Source of the DNA: Atrichornis clamosus
Taxonomy: Eukaryota > Chordata > Aves > Passeriformes > Menuridae
NCBI GenBank assembly: GCA_013400975.1
Contig: WBMZ01003495.1
Coordinates: forward strand, 160,233 to 224,232
Length of the DNA: 64,000 nt
Direction: 5' to 3'
Shown: piece after piece, positions 37,801 to 50,276 of the stretch
Layout: every line of letters begins with the position of its first letter
How positions within the stretch are numbered: position 1 is the first letter of the stretch
Position numbers and translations under genes: made by a program
Notes under the pieces: model-generated
Seen by the model: the letters and a program-made list of their open reading frames with translations, nothing else
The model's database searches: none
Told to the model about the DNA's origin: nothing

Positions 37801-40800
37801 ATGTTATCAACAACAACTTTTATAAACCTGTTGGCATCATCTGCAATTTAAGATCTTCAGATTTCATGAGATGCTGTTTCAAAGCTTTACTTTTGGATAA
37901 GTTATTCTCAAGTTTTCTACGTAATTATTTTCAAGTCCTGCACGTATATCATTAGTACTACAAAACAAAAATCCTGTTTTCTCTTGGGGTGAGTGGAGAG
38001 AGAAAAGTGACTTCAGTGGATTTTCAATAATTTATGATGAAAATAAGGGTTGATCTTCAGAGGCAAAGGTAATCAAATTGTAAAAGGTAAAAAAATACTG
38101 AAGTGTGTGTATATATGCATTATATGTATCATTTTTATATAAATACAAATAATATGGATCTTACATTTTATATGCATAAAATAATCCAGTCCCAGCCACT
38201 CACTTTAGTTATGAAATCCTGATGACTGCATCTTCTGGATTCAGCAAGATGTAAACATATATAGATATGTTTCTGGTTTAATGTCCAAATACATTGATTA
38301 AAAAAATTTGAAGGGCTGGAAAAAATACTGAATATTGCTGGTTGTCTGTAAATATACATAATCATAACCATATTGTGCTACCCAGTGCAGTGGTTTTTGT
38401 CTGTTTTTATGCCTACAGTGCCAGAGAAATAGTAGTGAAATAGCTCTTTCTTGGTCAAGTTCTCAAAGAATTTAACTTAGCTGTTTTCCACAAACTAATA
38501 GTGGTAGCAAAAATCCAAGTCTGCTCAGTTATATACCGCTTAGGATCCCCTTCCTTTGGTGAGGATTGAGATGGTTAATGAAAGCCCTACATCTCCAGAG
38601 CGTGGCCCTCTGGCAAACTTCCCACTAAATGTATCCATTAAAAGCTGGCATACAATATGCAGAAAAGATTTAAAGAATTATACTGGAAAGCTGTCAGGGA
38701 TTCCAGCGTTTCCCAGAGGGCAATTTTTTGATGACATTAATGATCTCCTGTAGAGAAATCTGTGTCTAATCATTCTCCATCCCTGCATGACTCTGTGCAG
38801 TATGGCATCCTGCAGTATACATTGCTACATATGTACTCTAGGGTATTCAGTAGCTGGCAAATTACTTGAGCAGGTTATTTACTTTTGCAAGGAGTTATGA
38901 CTGTTTCTGCACTTTGCCTCCTGATGAAAAACTACTTTAGTTTCCAAGGTTTTAACATTGAGGTTATCTTCATACTCGGCAGGCTAAAATTTACTGTCTT
39001 AAAATCATGGTAAATATGCTTTTTTATACAATGGTGAGTGTTTCTTACCCTTCATGCTAAAAAATCATGATCAGAGAAATTAGTTTGAAGTAGTGATCTA
39101 AAGATGGAAAATGAAAGAGAGCAGAAACTTGTGGAGGATGATGCAGGTCATAGTCAGACAGCAGCCTTGCTGTGCTTCCTGCTGTCTGGCCCGGCAAAGT
39201 GTGTGGCAACTGGGCATAAAAATTAAGAATCATTCTGTCTTTCTTTCCTTCAGACCAAAGAACAGAAAAAGTTCTAATGAGTAAAACTCTGCCTTCCTTC
39301 CATATACTGTGCTCAACTGAGGGGACCAGCCTAGGAAGGTGATCCCTGAAGCTGCCCTAAACAATTTGAGGAATCATTCCTTAAGACAGCACTCAGCATG
39401 TGCAGCTTTTTGTGCCACTAAGGACGGTTTTCTCACCCATCCAGGTCTTGTAAATGCTCCTACAGCTCCTTACAGAAACTTTCAGAAATTTTAAAATATT
39501 TCACTGGCTCATTTTCTGTTGTGAAACAGATAGGAATAAGAAGTAGATGGTTTCAGTGACATTTCGGTTTATTTCTTGTTTGGTAAAGTATGAGTATCTC
39601 TGTGTCCTCTGTTCAAGCTCCTTGAATTTGTAGAAGGCATGCACTGCAGCAGTGAATAGTTCAAAGTAAAACAAAGCTGCGTTTGCTGGATTTTACATAC
39701 AGTTTTTAGAGCAAAAAAGAAATAATTTTTGTGACCACCTGTTACCATAAACTCCCTCTGATAATTTCCTATTTTTATTATTTTTTTAATATAGTTTGAG
39801 CTATGGCTCATCAGTGTCCTCAAACTTACTAGGTAAGTTTGAATGTATTTAGAGACAGTTTATATTTTCTCTCACACCTTTTAATAAAATTGCATTCAGA
39901 AACTGTGTGGGGGAGAGAATAAGGAAATAATTTTATTTATTTCTCCTACTAGCATTTTTTACCCAATTTGTTTTTAAAAATTGTTTAAAAATTTATTAAT
40001 ATGAACCAACAATAAATATATTTCTCAATAGCTTTACATACAGTGTTACTACTATATATCAAATGTACAGAAAAGAATTCATTCTTCAGCTGTACTAGCC
40101 TTCACTTAAACTGATTAGCCTTTGTGACATGAGAGCAAATATTGCATCCCATTTCTGGCCAAATTAATTTTAGGTTTAAGAAACATAAAGAGAAATGGCA
40201 AAATAACAGAATCTTTGTTTTCCTAACCAACTAGTTTGTGTGTTAAGAAATAATCTTTTGCAGATATGTTACTGAGTCTTTAGTACAATCATAAAAGCAG
40301 TCTACTCCATGGTATTTTCAGCTTGTTAAAGGTTTTATTCTATTAATGCCAAGCTAATCTAATTATAACTGAGATACATTTTCTGGAAATCATTTAGTAT
40401 ACCTATTCACAGCATCTATAACATTGACTTAAAACCCTTTTGTAAGGTAATTTTTGTGTTGCAGTAGTGGGATAGGTAATTAGAGCCTGCTCTAGTAAGC
40501 ATTGTGTCATACTATTTTCAATGGTGTGAGAATGATACCTGGAGGTGTAATTGCCCTTATGTTTTTATGGATTCTTTTAAGATCAAACCTATCAATTATG
40601 AGAGACAAAGACATTTAGACAATAAGAACAAGTGTGTACATCAAGCAAAGTCAGGCAAAGGTAAATCAGAAATTGTTTCAACTTGCAAGAGGAAACTTTT
40701 AATGTTTATAGTAATATATTACTTTAAAACCATTTTTAAAGTCCCATAAAATAATGGAGAAGGATTGTATGTTTCTCTGAGATTATTATGCAAACTAGAT

Positions 40801-43239
40801 TGTGTCTCTGAACCACTATATTAGCTTGTATTACTGCTAGACTTGATTTCTCATTGTGCAACTAGCAGAAAATTCACCTCCTGCCTCCATAAATGTAGAG
40901 TTTAGCTTTAATACTACACAATGCTACACTAGCTATAATACTATCCAATTAAATATTTATGTAAATCAAACTTTATAATAAGAATGAATTTATATGAAAT
41001 TCAGGATGATTATATTTGGCAGCAATAAGAAATTAACGAAGAAGAATAATACAATCAAAAGTTTCTGTTTTCATTATAAGATAACAAGATTTTTCAAAAT
41101 ACACAGAAAAGAAGAAAAAGACTCCCCTCTCCCTGTTTTTTTGCCAGAAGGTTGTTCAGTGTTGTGTATATTCCTCCCTTTCTTTCTTTCCTTACTGCAT
41201 TGTTATGGGTAATAAAGTGGAGTCATTAATCGTTACATAGTAAAAGATTTAAAAATACGAATAAAGTATCTTCTAGAAGCTTGAAGTGTTGAAATATAAA
41301 TTAGTATTATTTCTTTCAAAAAATAGAAATATTTGGGTTGTTTTGGCTTATTTCAGTTTAAATGCTCTTTTTTTCTTGCACTTGAATTATTTATATTTTC
41401 AATCAAAATAAAAACCTAGGGTGGGCTTTTGGGTTTTTTTTTTGTTTTGTTTTATTTAGGTAGCCTGACTTCCTGGAAGAATTTACTTTAATATTCACTG
41501 TATTCATTCTAGAAGGAATTTTATTTCTAATATTTACTGTAAGCTTCTTTTTTAGGAACCACATATGAATCTGCAACATAAGTATGCTTGTGCCATCTTA
41601 AAAATGTTTGATTAAAATTAATCCATCTTGCTCATATTAAGCTGATGTAATTATTTTTTGTCATAAATCCTTCTAGTAAATTTATGGGGGGAGAGGATTT
41701 TAAATTAAACTGTTCTTGGTACCATAGCTACAAATCTCACCTGGAATACAGTATAGAGTAACTTTACAAGATAACAGCTCCATGAATATTTGCCAGCAGT
41801 TCTCCTCATTGGGGAGCAGATGGGTCTTACAATTTGCACAGTCATTGTTTGAGAGCAAGACAGAAAAACACAACTTTGCTTTTTACACTCTATAGGCAGG
41901 CGTGAGAAGGGAACCTCTGGTTGTTCTAGCTAGTTCTTCATGGGGGTTGTTTTAGAAATAGCTGTCTGTATTGAAGCCTCCATAAATACTGCAGTGACCC
42001 ATGAGGGTTCTCAGAGATCTGCGGTCTTGCACTGTGACCAGACTGTGAGTCCAGTCCTCTGTTACACAGTATACACTTTAACCTGCTCTGCTTCACTCAA
42101 AGAAGGAAGGTAGTTTAAATTCTTACTTCTCTGGCGTTTTAGGTGAAAATGAATGCCTGATGCTATCTGTAGAATAAATATGATTTGAACACTGCTCATG
42201 TGACTGTTCTACCTCCCTGAATAAATTTTTGATCTACACAAGAAACATTACCAAATGAGTTATTTTCCATTGCAGTGGGAGAGACACCCCTGAACAGATT
42301 TTAAGGGCAAAACTTCTGAAAGAGTGGGTTTAAATTTACATTTCAGCTTCACTTATAGGTTCATTCAACTGTGAATGATGGGGAGAAACTGCAAATGTAA
42401 TGGAATGTCTATTAGTGGTAAGGCACAGGTGCTAGGATTACTTGAATGGTGATAAATTTACATTGCAAATGCGATAAATCTGGTGCAGTTCTAATGCTAC
42501 TGTAATGACTATCAGCTGCATACATGAGGACAGATAAAAGCTGTAAATGCATACTCTTAGTGCATGGAAAATGTATTCTCTCAGCAGTTTATGTACTGCT
42601 TGATATTCATTCATGAGGGTTTCTCTTCAACAGGAACTTCCATTTCTACAGAAATTTATTTTGCAATGTTTTATTTGTAATTTACACTATTTGGTTATGA
42701 AGGCTGAATACATACTCATTGCTTCTTGGTAATATGAACATGTATGGAAGTCGTGCAGGGTACTTTTCCTTTTCAAGTTACTTTTTGTCAGCTCTTTCTT
42801 TTCTGTCAGTTTCCCGCACTGCACCAAAGTCATTGCTGCAAAGCACCAGTCAACAATACCAGTGAAAATCAGAATCTAAGATATGGCTGGTATCTGTAGT
42901 ACTAAATTAAATGGTGCATCTTCAGATAATTGTTTAGGTTTACCTTTCAGGTGTGGTGTTTAGCAATCAAGAGAGAAAGCAGAAAAATGATGCACAACAT
43001 ACTTGAAAATCTGTCCCGTGCAGTCAGCACAGCTAAGCTAACGCAGATTTCAAATGTCTCCTATAACATGAGGTTTCCTGTATTGCTGACTGAAATGTTG
43101 GGTGCTTTAGTACAGATAGGATATTATTTTTTTATATTTACCATGAAACTGCCTGCCCCAACTGATCACAGAGGCAGCCGTCTCTGCTCCACAGGAGCAC
43201 ATATGCTTGGCATGTATGTGGCTGTTCGAGCAGTAATGA
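34813..43239. other. 8.4-kb unique AT-rich stretch, no gene identified
   Basis: No gene or repeat family recognised. It contains a 15-bp tandem duplication at 36081-36110 and several A/T homopolymers of 9-12 bases. The segment 42340-42640 is evenly composed and could be a conserved noncoding element. Open frames are about 105 codons or fewer, without domains. Confidence 0.55.
36081..36110 (+). repeat. Perfect 15-bp tandem duplication
   Basis: TATCTAGGTTTGTGT occurs twice head to tail, a simple replication-slippage duplication. Confidence 0.9.
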
Positions 43240-44374
43240 AGTGAGAAGCATTTTAGGTTTTCTTCCCCACTTGCAATTATGGAAGCAACTCCTCACCAGG
43301 GAGTCTGGACAGAGATGCAGCAGAGCTGGAAGTGCTGGGTGTGGGTGGGGGTCCCAGTGCATCCTCACATTGCTGAGGGATGGTCCCCTCCCTCTCATTT
43401 GTCCCTTTGTCTTCCGAATTATTGCTGGCCTCTCGTGTGCAACAACTCACTTGCACTCCCCAGGTGTTTGTCTGTCTTGAGGTGGTTTGGACAGTGGGAA
43501 GCAGGAAGTCTTGGAGGAAGATCTGCTCTGGGAAGAGAACACTCACCCTGTCTGCCTGGTTAAGGGTTTTGAGCCCAGACAGAGTACTCGTTTATGTGTC
43601 TTGGTCTATCCCTGTCACATGTACATTTACTGTTACCATCTGTAAGCTTGCATCTCTTAATGTTTGCCTCAAAATACCTCATTCCTATGTCTGGATATTA
43701 TTGATCCTTCTAAGTCTTGGGCTTTCAGAAAGGTGTGGTTGCTCTGAGTGCCCCCTTCCCTCCCTGCACTCAAGCCATAACCTCCAGTGGGGGATGTGAT
43801 GGCTGCATTAAGCTTACTCCAGACTTTGGGAGATGCCTGGCAATGTATTAGCTGAGGGCTGTCTGGAATGGTGACCTAGATGTCTTGCTGGTATGTCAAT
43901 ATGACTATAAGTCAATCATCCTTCTTCATAAATAGTAATCAATATGCAGGTAGTTTGTGGAATTTTTTTTCAAATTCACCCCTCTTGTATCTTTAGAGGT
44001 TCCTAGCTTCCCTGCTTGCTTTGTTTGCTGTGAATTTTTTGTTTGCTCTTCAAGCCATAGTGCATAGAAACCAGGACTCAGGCAATCTGGAAGGGTCTCT
44101 GGTGGTTGAGTGGTCCAGGGTCCTTGGTGGTAACTTCTACGTTAGATGTGTTGTATCTGAGCATTTGAGTCTTGTAATGCAGCTTTGTAGTTCAAAGCTG
44201 CTGTCCCTAAATCTCCTTCCCACTCCCCCTCAAAATCAAGGTTGTGGAAGGACTGGGGTGTGGGGGATGAAGACAGAAATGGCTCTTCTCTTCTGCAGGG
44301 TTGGCTTGCTTGGCATCATTAGTAAATTGAGAGGTTATGGCCTTTCCCCTTCATGGGAAATGAAAGACGTGTAA
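43240..44374. other. GC-richer region with several overlapping short frames
   Basis: Composition rises well above the surroundings between about 43260 and 43830, and again at 44080-44300. Open frames of 80-140 codons occur on both strands (largest + strand 43380-43799, 139 codons; another + strand 44021-44374, 117 codons). None shows a recognisable domain, and overlapping frames in several phases are what GC-rich noncoding DNA gives. It could contain a lncRNA exon or an unrecognised repeat. Confidence 0.35.
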
Positions 44375-44479
44375 CAACATGGTACTCCAATGACAGAGCT
44401 TATAGTGAAACACTGAATGTTATGGCAAATTATTTGCTTGATGGCTGCTTTTTATCTCTTGAAAGTAAAAGAAATCAGT

Positions 44480-45075
44480 GCTTTGAAATGCTTATAAAGT
44501 AATGTATTTCCCTGTGTAGGGAAAATGAAACAGAAAAAGGCAACAACACACTTATCAACCCTTTAACAGACTGGAAATATTGAAAGTAACTAATGTTTTG
44601 AGTACTGAATTTATCTCTAGTTCTAAATTTCTCCTTTGCATTGAAATGGTAGTTCAGTGTATTCACCCAGGCCACATTTCTACACTGAGTAAAATAGCAC
44701 TGAATGGTTATCTAATGTTCAATGTTTATTAAGTCTATTAAAAACTGATGTTATTTTTTGATAGCCTTGTTTTAATAAAGCCAACTTGGTTCGGACAAAT
44801 TAATTTGAGTAAAGTAGACAGTAATATCTTAGTTGACACTATTGCAAGGATTTTACAGGCTAGGTTAATTATAAATATGAGCCTATAGCTACTGTGTTTC
44901 CCCCACATCTTTACCGTGCTTTAAAATAACAGACATTATAACGCTGCAGAGCGATCTTACTATTTTACCTCTCTCAGAGACTTCCCATAATATCCTTCAC
45001 AATATGAGCCTCAAATTTCCTTTATAAATAATGTATAATTAGGTCTGCAGTCTTTGTGACTCTAATATTTCCCTG
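44480..45075 (-). mobile_element. Decayed L1/Tx1-clade LINE reverse transcriptase fragment
   Basis: Translating the - strand from 45075 down to about 44600, shifting frames at a few indels, gives a colinear series of L1-type reverse transcriptase motifs. In order: KFEAHIVKDIMG at 44983-45018 (the FYKKFKDLL.P-like segment after GPDGF); VILKHGKD at 44908-44931 (L1: ILIPKPGKD); SSYRLIFIINLACKILA at about 44842-44893 (L1: NYRPISLLNVDYKILA); CPNQVGFIK near 44771-44797 (L1: HPDQTGFI); VNTLNYHFNAKEKF at about 44625-44666 (L1: RVEWEYLF..LEKFGF). Order and spacing match L1 ORF2. Stops and frameshifts show it is long dead. CR1 and RTE do not share the GKD/YRPISLLN/DQxGFI series, so this is a different LINE clade from every other element in the window. 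Confidence 0.75.
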
Positions 45076-48000
45076 ATAGTAAAATCTGTATTGTATGTGA
45101 GAACACTTCTCTATTTGAAAAAAACTGCTGTGCTTTTTATCCAAGAAAATTAAAATGGCACTGCACACTTAAAAAATTATTATAAAGAACAGAATAATAA
45201 ACTTGTGTGGATTGAAGCTTTACCATCATTAATAGAAATTTAAAAGTGAGAATTTAAAAAAATATATCGTATTTTGGGAAATACAAAAGAGGAGTAGTGG
45301 GAGGACTTCAGTCACTCTGAAAAGCTTCCTTGTGAAAGCAGCCCCTCCCTTGTCAGATGCTCATGTACAGTGCAGGCACGAGCTTACAGCCTCCTTCTGT
45401 GCCCGAGTGCAGAAGTACTCTTGTGTTTTCCCACGTCCTGACTTACACATGGGTGAACTCTGTTTTGCACTCTGAACCCAATTTTAAACCAAAGAGTGCT
45501 GTCTATACACTTACAGTGAACATAGTGTTTTGAAGCCACTCTTTCAGTGGTTAAAAATTAGACTCCTGATGTGTTGCAGAAAGGAGGTGAGTTAAGTTCT
45601 TTCCCGTTGAGATACCACAGGTTAAAACAATGGTCCTTTGGTCAGAGCTTGGTGAACAGAGATGATGCTGAGCATTAGTCAGGGCAAAGGCAGTTAAAAA
45701 ACAATTTCTGCTACAGCCATAAAGCTGGTGCAGATAAAATTTCACAAGAAGGCAGATCAACTCAACTTAATGTTCCTGCATGGATCAAAAGGAATGAAGG
45801 AAAGGTGTTATAGACAGTTAACAGTACCATTGCATCAGATTAAAATATTCATTTTCTCTACTCCAACAACTATATCGTTTATATTTAAACCTCTGAAATT
45901 CTCCCTCTCTGGAAAAAACAATAGAATTATGCACACTTAATATTTTTTCCCCAGTAAAGCCAGATATATTACTTAACACTTCTGTTAAGGTTCATTAAAA
46001 GAAGTAAAAAATACTTTAAAGGGTGTGCAGAGTTTTACTCATTATTTAAAAATTGTCTAGTCTCATTACATATTGCTTTTTGAATCCCATATTTACCTCA
46101 ATTGGGGAGCCCAAATCATATTTCTTTCATTACCACCACCAAGAATTTTGTCTTAATGTGAACCTTTGTTTAAAATATTGTCTAGCAAATGAAGGCAAAC
46201 AATTATCTTTGTGATAAAAATTAGAATTAGAAGTGAATATATCACTACATTAAGTCTAGCAGCATTTTGAACAGAATGTATGGGAAGGAGTTTATTCTCT
46301 GAGGTTTCTTTTACTTGTTTTTAGTTGCAGTATGTCTCTTCAATGCAAGTTCATAAGCAATGCCTTGACCAAGGATCAGAGTTCAGGACCACTTAATCTG
46401 CCAAAGGTACACTGAATACAGAGCCATAGATTCCATCTTTCTTAATTTTTCTTATTTGTTTCTTTAAGTATTAAATTCTTGCTAAGCAATGACATCACTA
46501 CAACAGGAGGGGCAGGTTGGTTCTCCCTTGAAGAATAGTGTGCTCTGGCAGAGTTGGAGCAGTTGTTTTGACATAGTAATTTCTAGGGCAGCCTTCGTTT
46601 TCTCCTGTTTGTGGCAAAGAAAACAAAACTCCTCTTGAAATTCTGTATAGAACGGTGACCCTGTGCTAAAAAATTAAAATTTTAAATTACAATAGAAATG
46701 CTGAGATTTCATATCAGTGATCTTCTAGTTGAATAACTATGTTCTTTCCCTTTGGAAGAAAAAAGGCATGGATATTTTATTTGCATCAACTTCTCATTTC
46801 ATGTGCTGGTGGCTTTACTTATGCCTGTGAGAAGCAGAGTTTGGTTTTTTTCTCCCTTTCTTTAATGAGAGCTCAAATTCTTAAACCCAAGATGCACTAA
46901 AATCAAAATCAAAACACTCAAATAGCATCCTGAACCTGATCAAGTGTGACTCTAATTTTTAAATATGAAAACTTGACAAAGAAAAATTAATTGAAACATT
47001 TATTTGTATATAAATGCCATCTGTCACATAAAATTCACAGTACAGTAGTTTAGGTAGGATGTTATTAGTTCTCCAGGAAGCACTGAACAGTAGGGAAAGG
47101 GAGTTGAAGAAAGTAGGCTGTAATGAAAAGTTTCTGGGAGCATGCTTTAACTCACTTCAGCTGCATTAACAGTGTACACCTGTAGTAGGTTTGGCCTCAT
47201 TTGTTTAGAGTTGAGAATACCGAGTTGTATGAAGAGTAATCGGTTTCCCTTTAACTTGAAACTGTCTGAAATGAGAACTTCTCTTTCTGTTCTGACTGCA
47301 CAGCTAGTTCAGTCAGTGTCTGGGATCTCTAGGTACTACTGCAGTAAAAGTAAATAAAAATTCTAAGAATGAATAAATCATTACTATTTCTTGTAAAAGC
47401 TTTTAGTAAAAGAATGGCTCTGTAGGTAATTTAAATATTATAATGATCTGAAAAAGGGGCTAAGAAATGCAAAAACTACAGATGATGTAAGAATAAAGAG
47501 TGAAAGTAATTATGACATTACTGTCCATATTGAGAGAACAAAAACAAACTGTTCAAATGTACTATTTCAAACCTAATTTCATATAAGATAAAACAAAATT
47601 TAGAATTGTATTTGACTCTGTGGGTCTGAATAATTTTTAAAACTAAAATCTGGATGAGGTGAAATACTTTGAAATTTTGTTTAGGTCAAAAGAAGGAATG
47701 CTGGAGAAAGGAGATGTGGGCAAGAATTAGTAGCTGTTGCAGAAAAGGAAGTCAGGCAGATATATTCACTCCCTTTTAATAGGAAACAAAAAATTTAAAT
47801 TACAATATATGTAAAACTATTTTAAAATAAATCATTTTATACAATGTATAATCAACACAAGGAACTCGGTGTTATAATGTATTAGCAGAGAAAAAAGCTT
47901 AGTAGAGCTAAAATTGACAAAAGACTTTCACAGAGATAAGAATAAATGGTATTCAAAATACTGTGAATGAAAATAGTTGAGAGAATATAAATGTTTTTGC

Positions 48001-48499
48001 TTTTGGACACAAGAGGAGCACTGGGTAATGTGTTTAAGAAGTTTCTTCATGCACAGTTTATCCCACTCTGCATTCTTGTGTGGTTTACTATAAGCTGGAA
48101 AGCATGGAAAACATGATTGTTGGTGAAGATGGGCTGCTTCATCTCATACGGACTACAGTCCTTTTCTGGCAATAACACCTCTAAAGTTCTTTTGGATTTA
48201 AGAATATCTGGGCTTCTTAATCTTCTTTTTAAGAGTCAGAGTTAGAGAACTGTCGAGAAATTTTACTTCTTTCTGCAGTAATTGTTTCACCATTTTACCA
48301 GTGGAAGGATGAAGGAAGAAGGAAAAGGAAGGAGTTGGTATTAAAAGGAGAAGCAATAATAAATTATCAGTCTTTTGCTTATATAGTAGGTGGAAAAAAA
48401 AAGCTAGAAACCTATAGTTAAACAAAATCAGAATTGCCTTTTGAATATCTCTTATCATAGGTCTAGTTTAGTACAGTATATCAATGTTATGTATATGCC

Positions 48500-48534
48500 A
48501 TTATCAATTTACAGGTGCAATTATCAATTTACAG
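48500..48534 (+). repeat. Direct repeat, 15 bp with 20-bp period
   Basis: ATTATCAATTTACAG occurs at 48500-48514 and 48520-48534, separated by GTGCA. It is a recent local duplication. Confidence 0.9.
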
Positions 48535-50258
48535 TTCTGTTCAGGTATATTGCTGGAAGAGATCAGAAGATCATCTTGGACATTTCCTTACCCTAATGTA
48601 GTATTGAAACTACCTAAATCATACCTGACAGGTATTTGTAAACACTTCCAGTGAGAGATTTTACAGTCTTTACTGGTAACCTAGTGCTTCAGTCTCTTTG
48701 CTGTTTAGGGAACTCCATCATAATGTCTAGCCTAAATATATTGAAATTCTATTACATTTTAACTGGCTTCCAGTTATCCTTAATTTCAAGAACTTGTCTT
48801 GGAATGAACACCACAGTTCAGACTTACTCTTAAAAAACAGGAGATAAAAAAACTCAACCTGAAACAAGGTGTATTCCTTGAAAAAGCAAATATGAATATC
48901 AACAGAGCAAAGAGCTCTTTATTGTTGTCTTACTCTGAATGGTCTTCTGAGGAATTTCAAGTTTGTCCATCCTACTCAAAAAAAAAATGACTCTGTAGCT
49001 AATATTAATAATTTCAAAATCAGTGGTGATGAGCTGTTTTACTGCTTATGAACATGACAGAAACCAACAACGAGTGTCCACTGCACTCAGTCTCCTCAGC
49101 ACTTTTCTGTGTGTGAAGTACTAGCTGGCTCTGTGCATCTGCTAAAATTTGTGAATGTCACATCTACTTTTCAGGGCATATTTTCTGTTTGAATTTCTGT
49201 AGAACACTGAAAATAAAGCAAGAATACAATGAATTGAAAATTGAATAACAAGATGACTAGAATTATTAAAAGTAATACTATTTTTTTTTATTTGATTCAG
49301 TAAAAATCTAGGGTTTTTGCACAGTACCTTCACAGAAGTCAGGGAGTTTGTGCCAGGTCCCATGTTTGAATTTATGAGTATGTAGTAGGCTTTGGGTATA
49401 GTGATGTGAGGTGTTGAAAAGCTATATGACACATGGAATGGGGAATGAAATTAACAAATCAAATTGCCTAAAAATTAGTGAATTTTATTAAATAGGGGCA
49501 AACTTGTTTAGAGTTGAGTTGGGAAAAAGCCATCACTCCAGTAACCTCTGTTGCAAATTCAGTAGAGAAAAGTGACCATGTCACTGTTACTGTGTGATCT
49601 GTTACAGAGGGATGATTTCAGCTGGAGGAGATAATGGGCATCTGAGAGAATTTTGAAAGCAAGTCATCCCTAGAGCCACAAACACTGGGAAACACATATT
49701 TTTCCATTAATTCTTCTCTATATAATTATTTTTAACATGGGTCTTGCTTTCTGGAGTCTTACTTGTGAGAGGCTCAAACAAAACATGATATTTTTATGAG
49801 ACATTTTCTGAAATGATGAAAGAAAGTGAATTCTATTCCTGCTCCACATAGTCATCCTTGTTAATGATTTAATTTCCTACTAGCTTGGCTTTGAGCCTTT
49901 GATAAGGACACAAATTTTAATTCTAATCTGTTAATCACCTTACCTCCTGAAAGATAAAACTATCAGGACAGGAATTGCCTCTTCACAGATGTTCACCCTG
50001 AAAACTTCCAAAATGGGTCCCAGTTTCAGCTAGATCCTAGATGTCACAATTATAAAAGTGGTTGTAAGTATTAAAATAAAATGCTTTTAAAGTATTTTAG
50101 GGTGATTTTGTTTTCCAGTAATGACAACTTTAAGACAAAATGTTTTTCTTTTTCTGGACATGGGAGAAAGGAGTTCAAATTCTAACAGTATGGAAAACTG
50201 TCCACTCTGGATTCTTAAATTGCAGAAAATGTTGTTCCTGATGCAGTTTTACTAAAGC

Positions 50259-50276
50259 AAAAAAAAAAAAAAAAAA
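50259..50276 (+). repeat. A18 homopolymer
   Basis: A run of eighteen A is followed by CCAAAACCAAAACTCC. It could be the tail of a retrocopy or simple slippage DNA; no source sequence is recognisable upstream. Confidence 0.85.

Noticed and set aside
37780..37900. A - strand stretch reading IADDANRFIKVVVDN, reminiscent of the FADD motif of LINE reverse transcriptases.
   Set aside because: Upstream and downstream translations did not follow any LINE consensus convincingly, so the short motif is probably chance.
42930..43244. 104-codon + strand frame with a hydrophobic stretch resembling a membrane segment.
   Set aside because: No start context, splice signals or homology recognised. Hydrophobic runs are common in T-rich DNA.
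50259..50276. A18 tract as a possible processed-pseudogene tail.
   Set aside because: No recognisable gene-derived sequence and no target duplication were found upstream.
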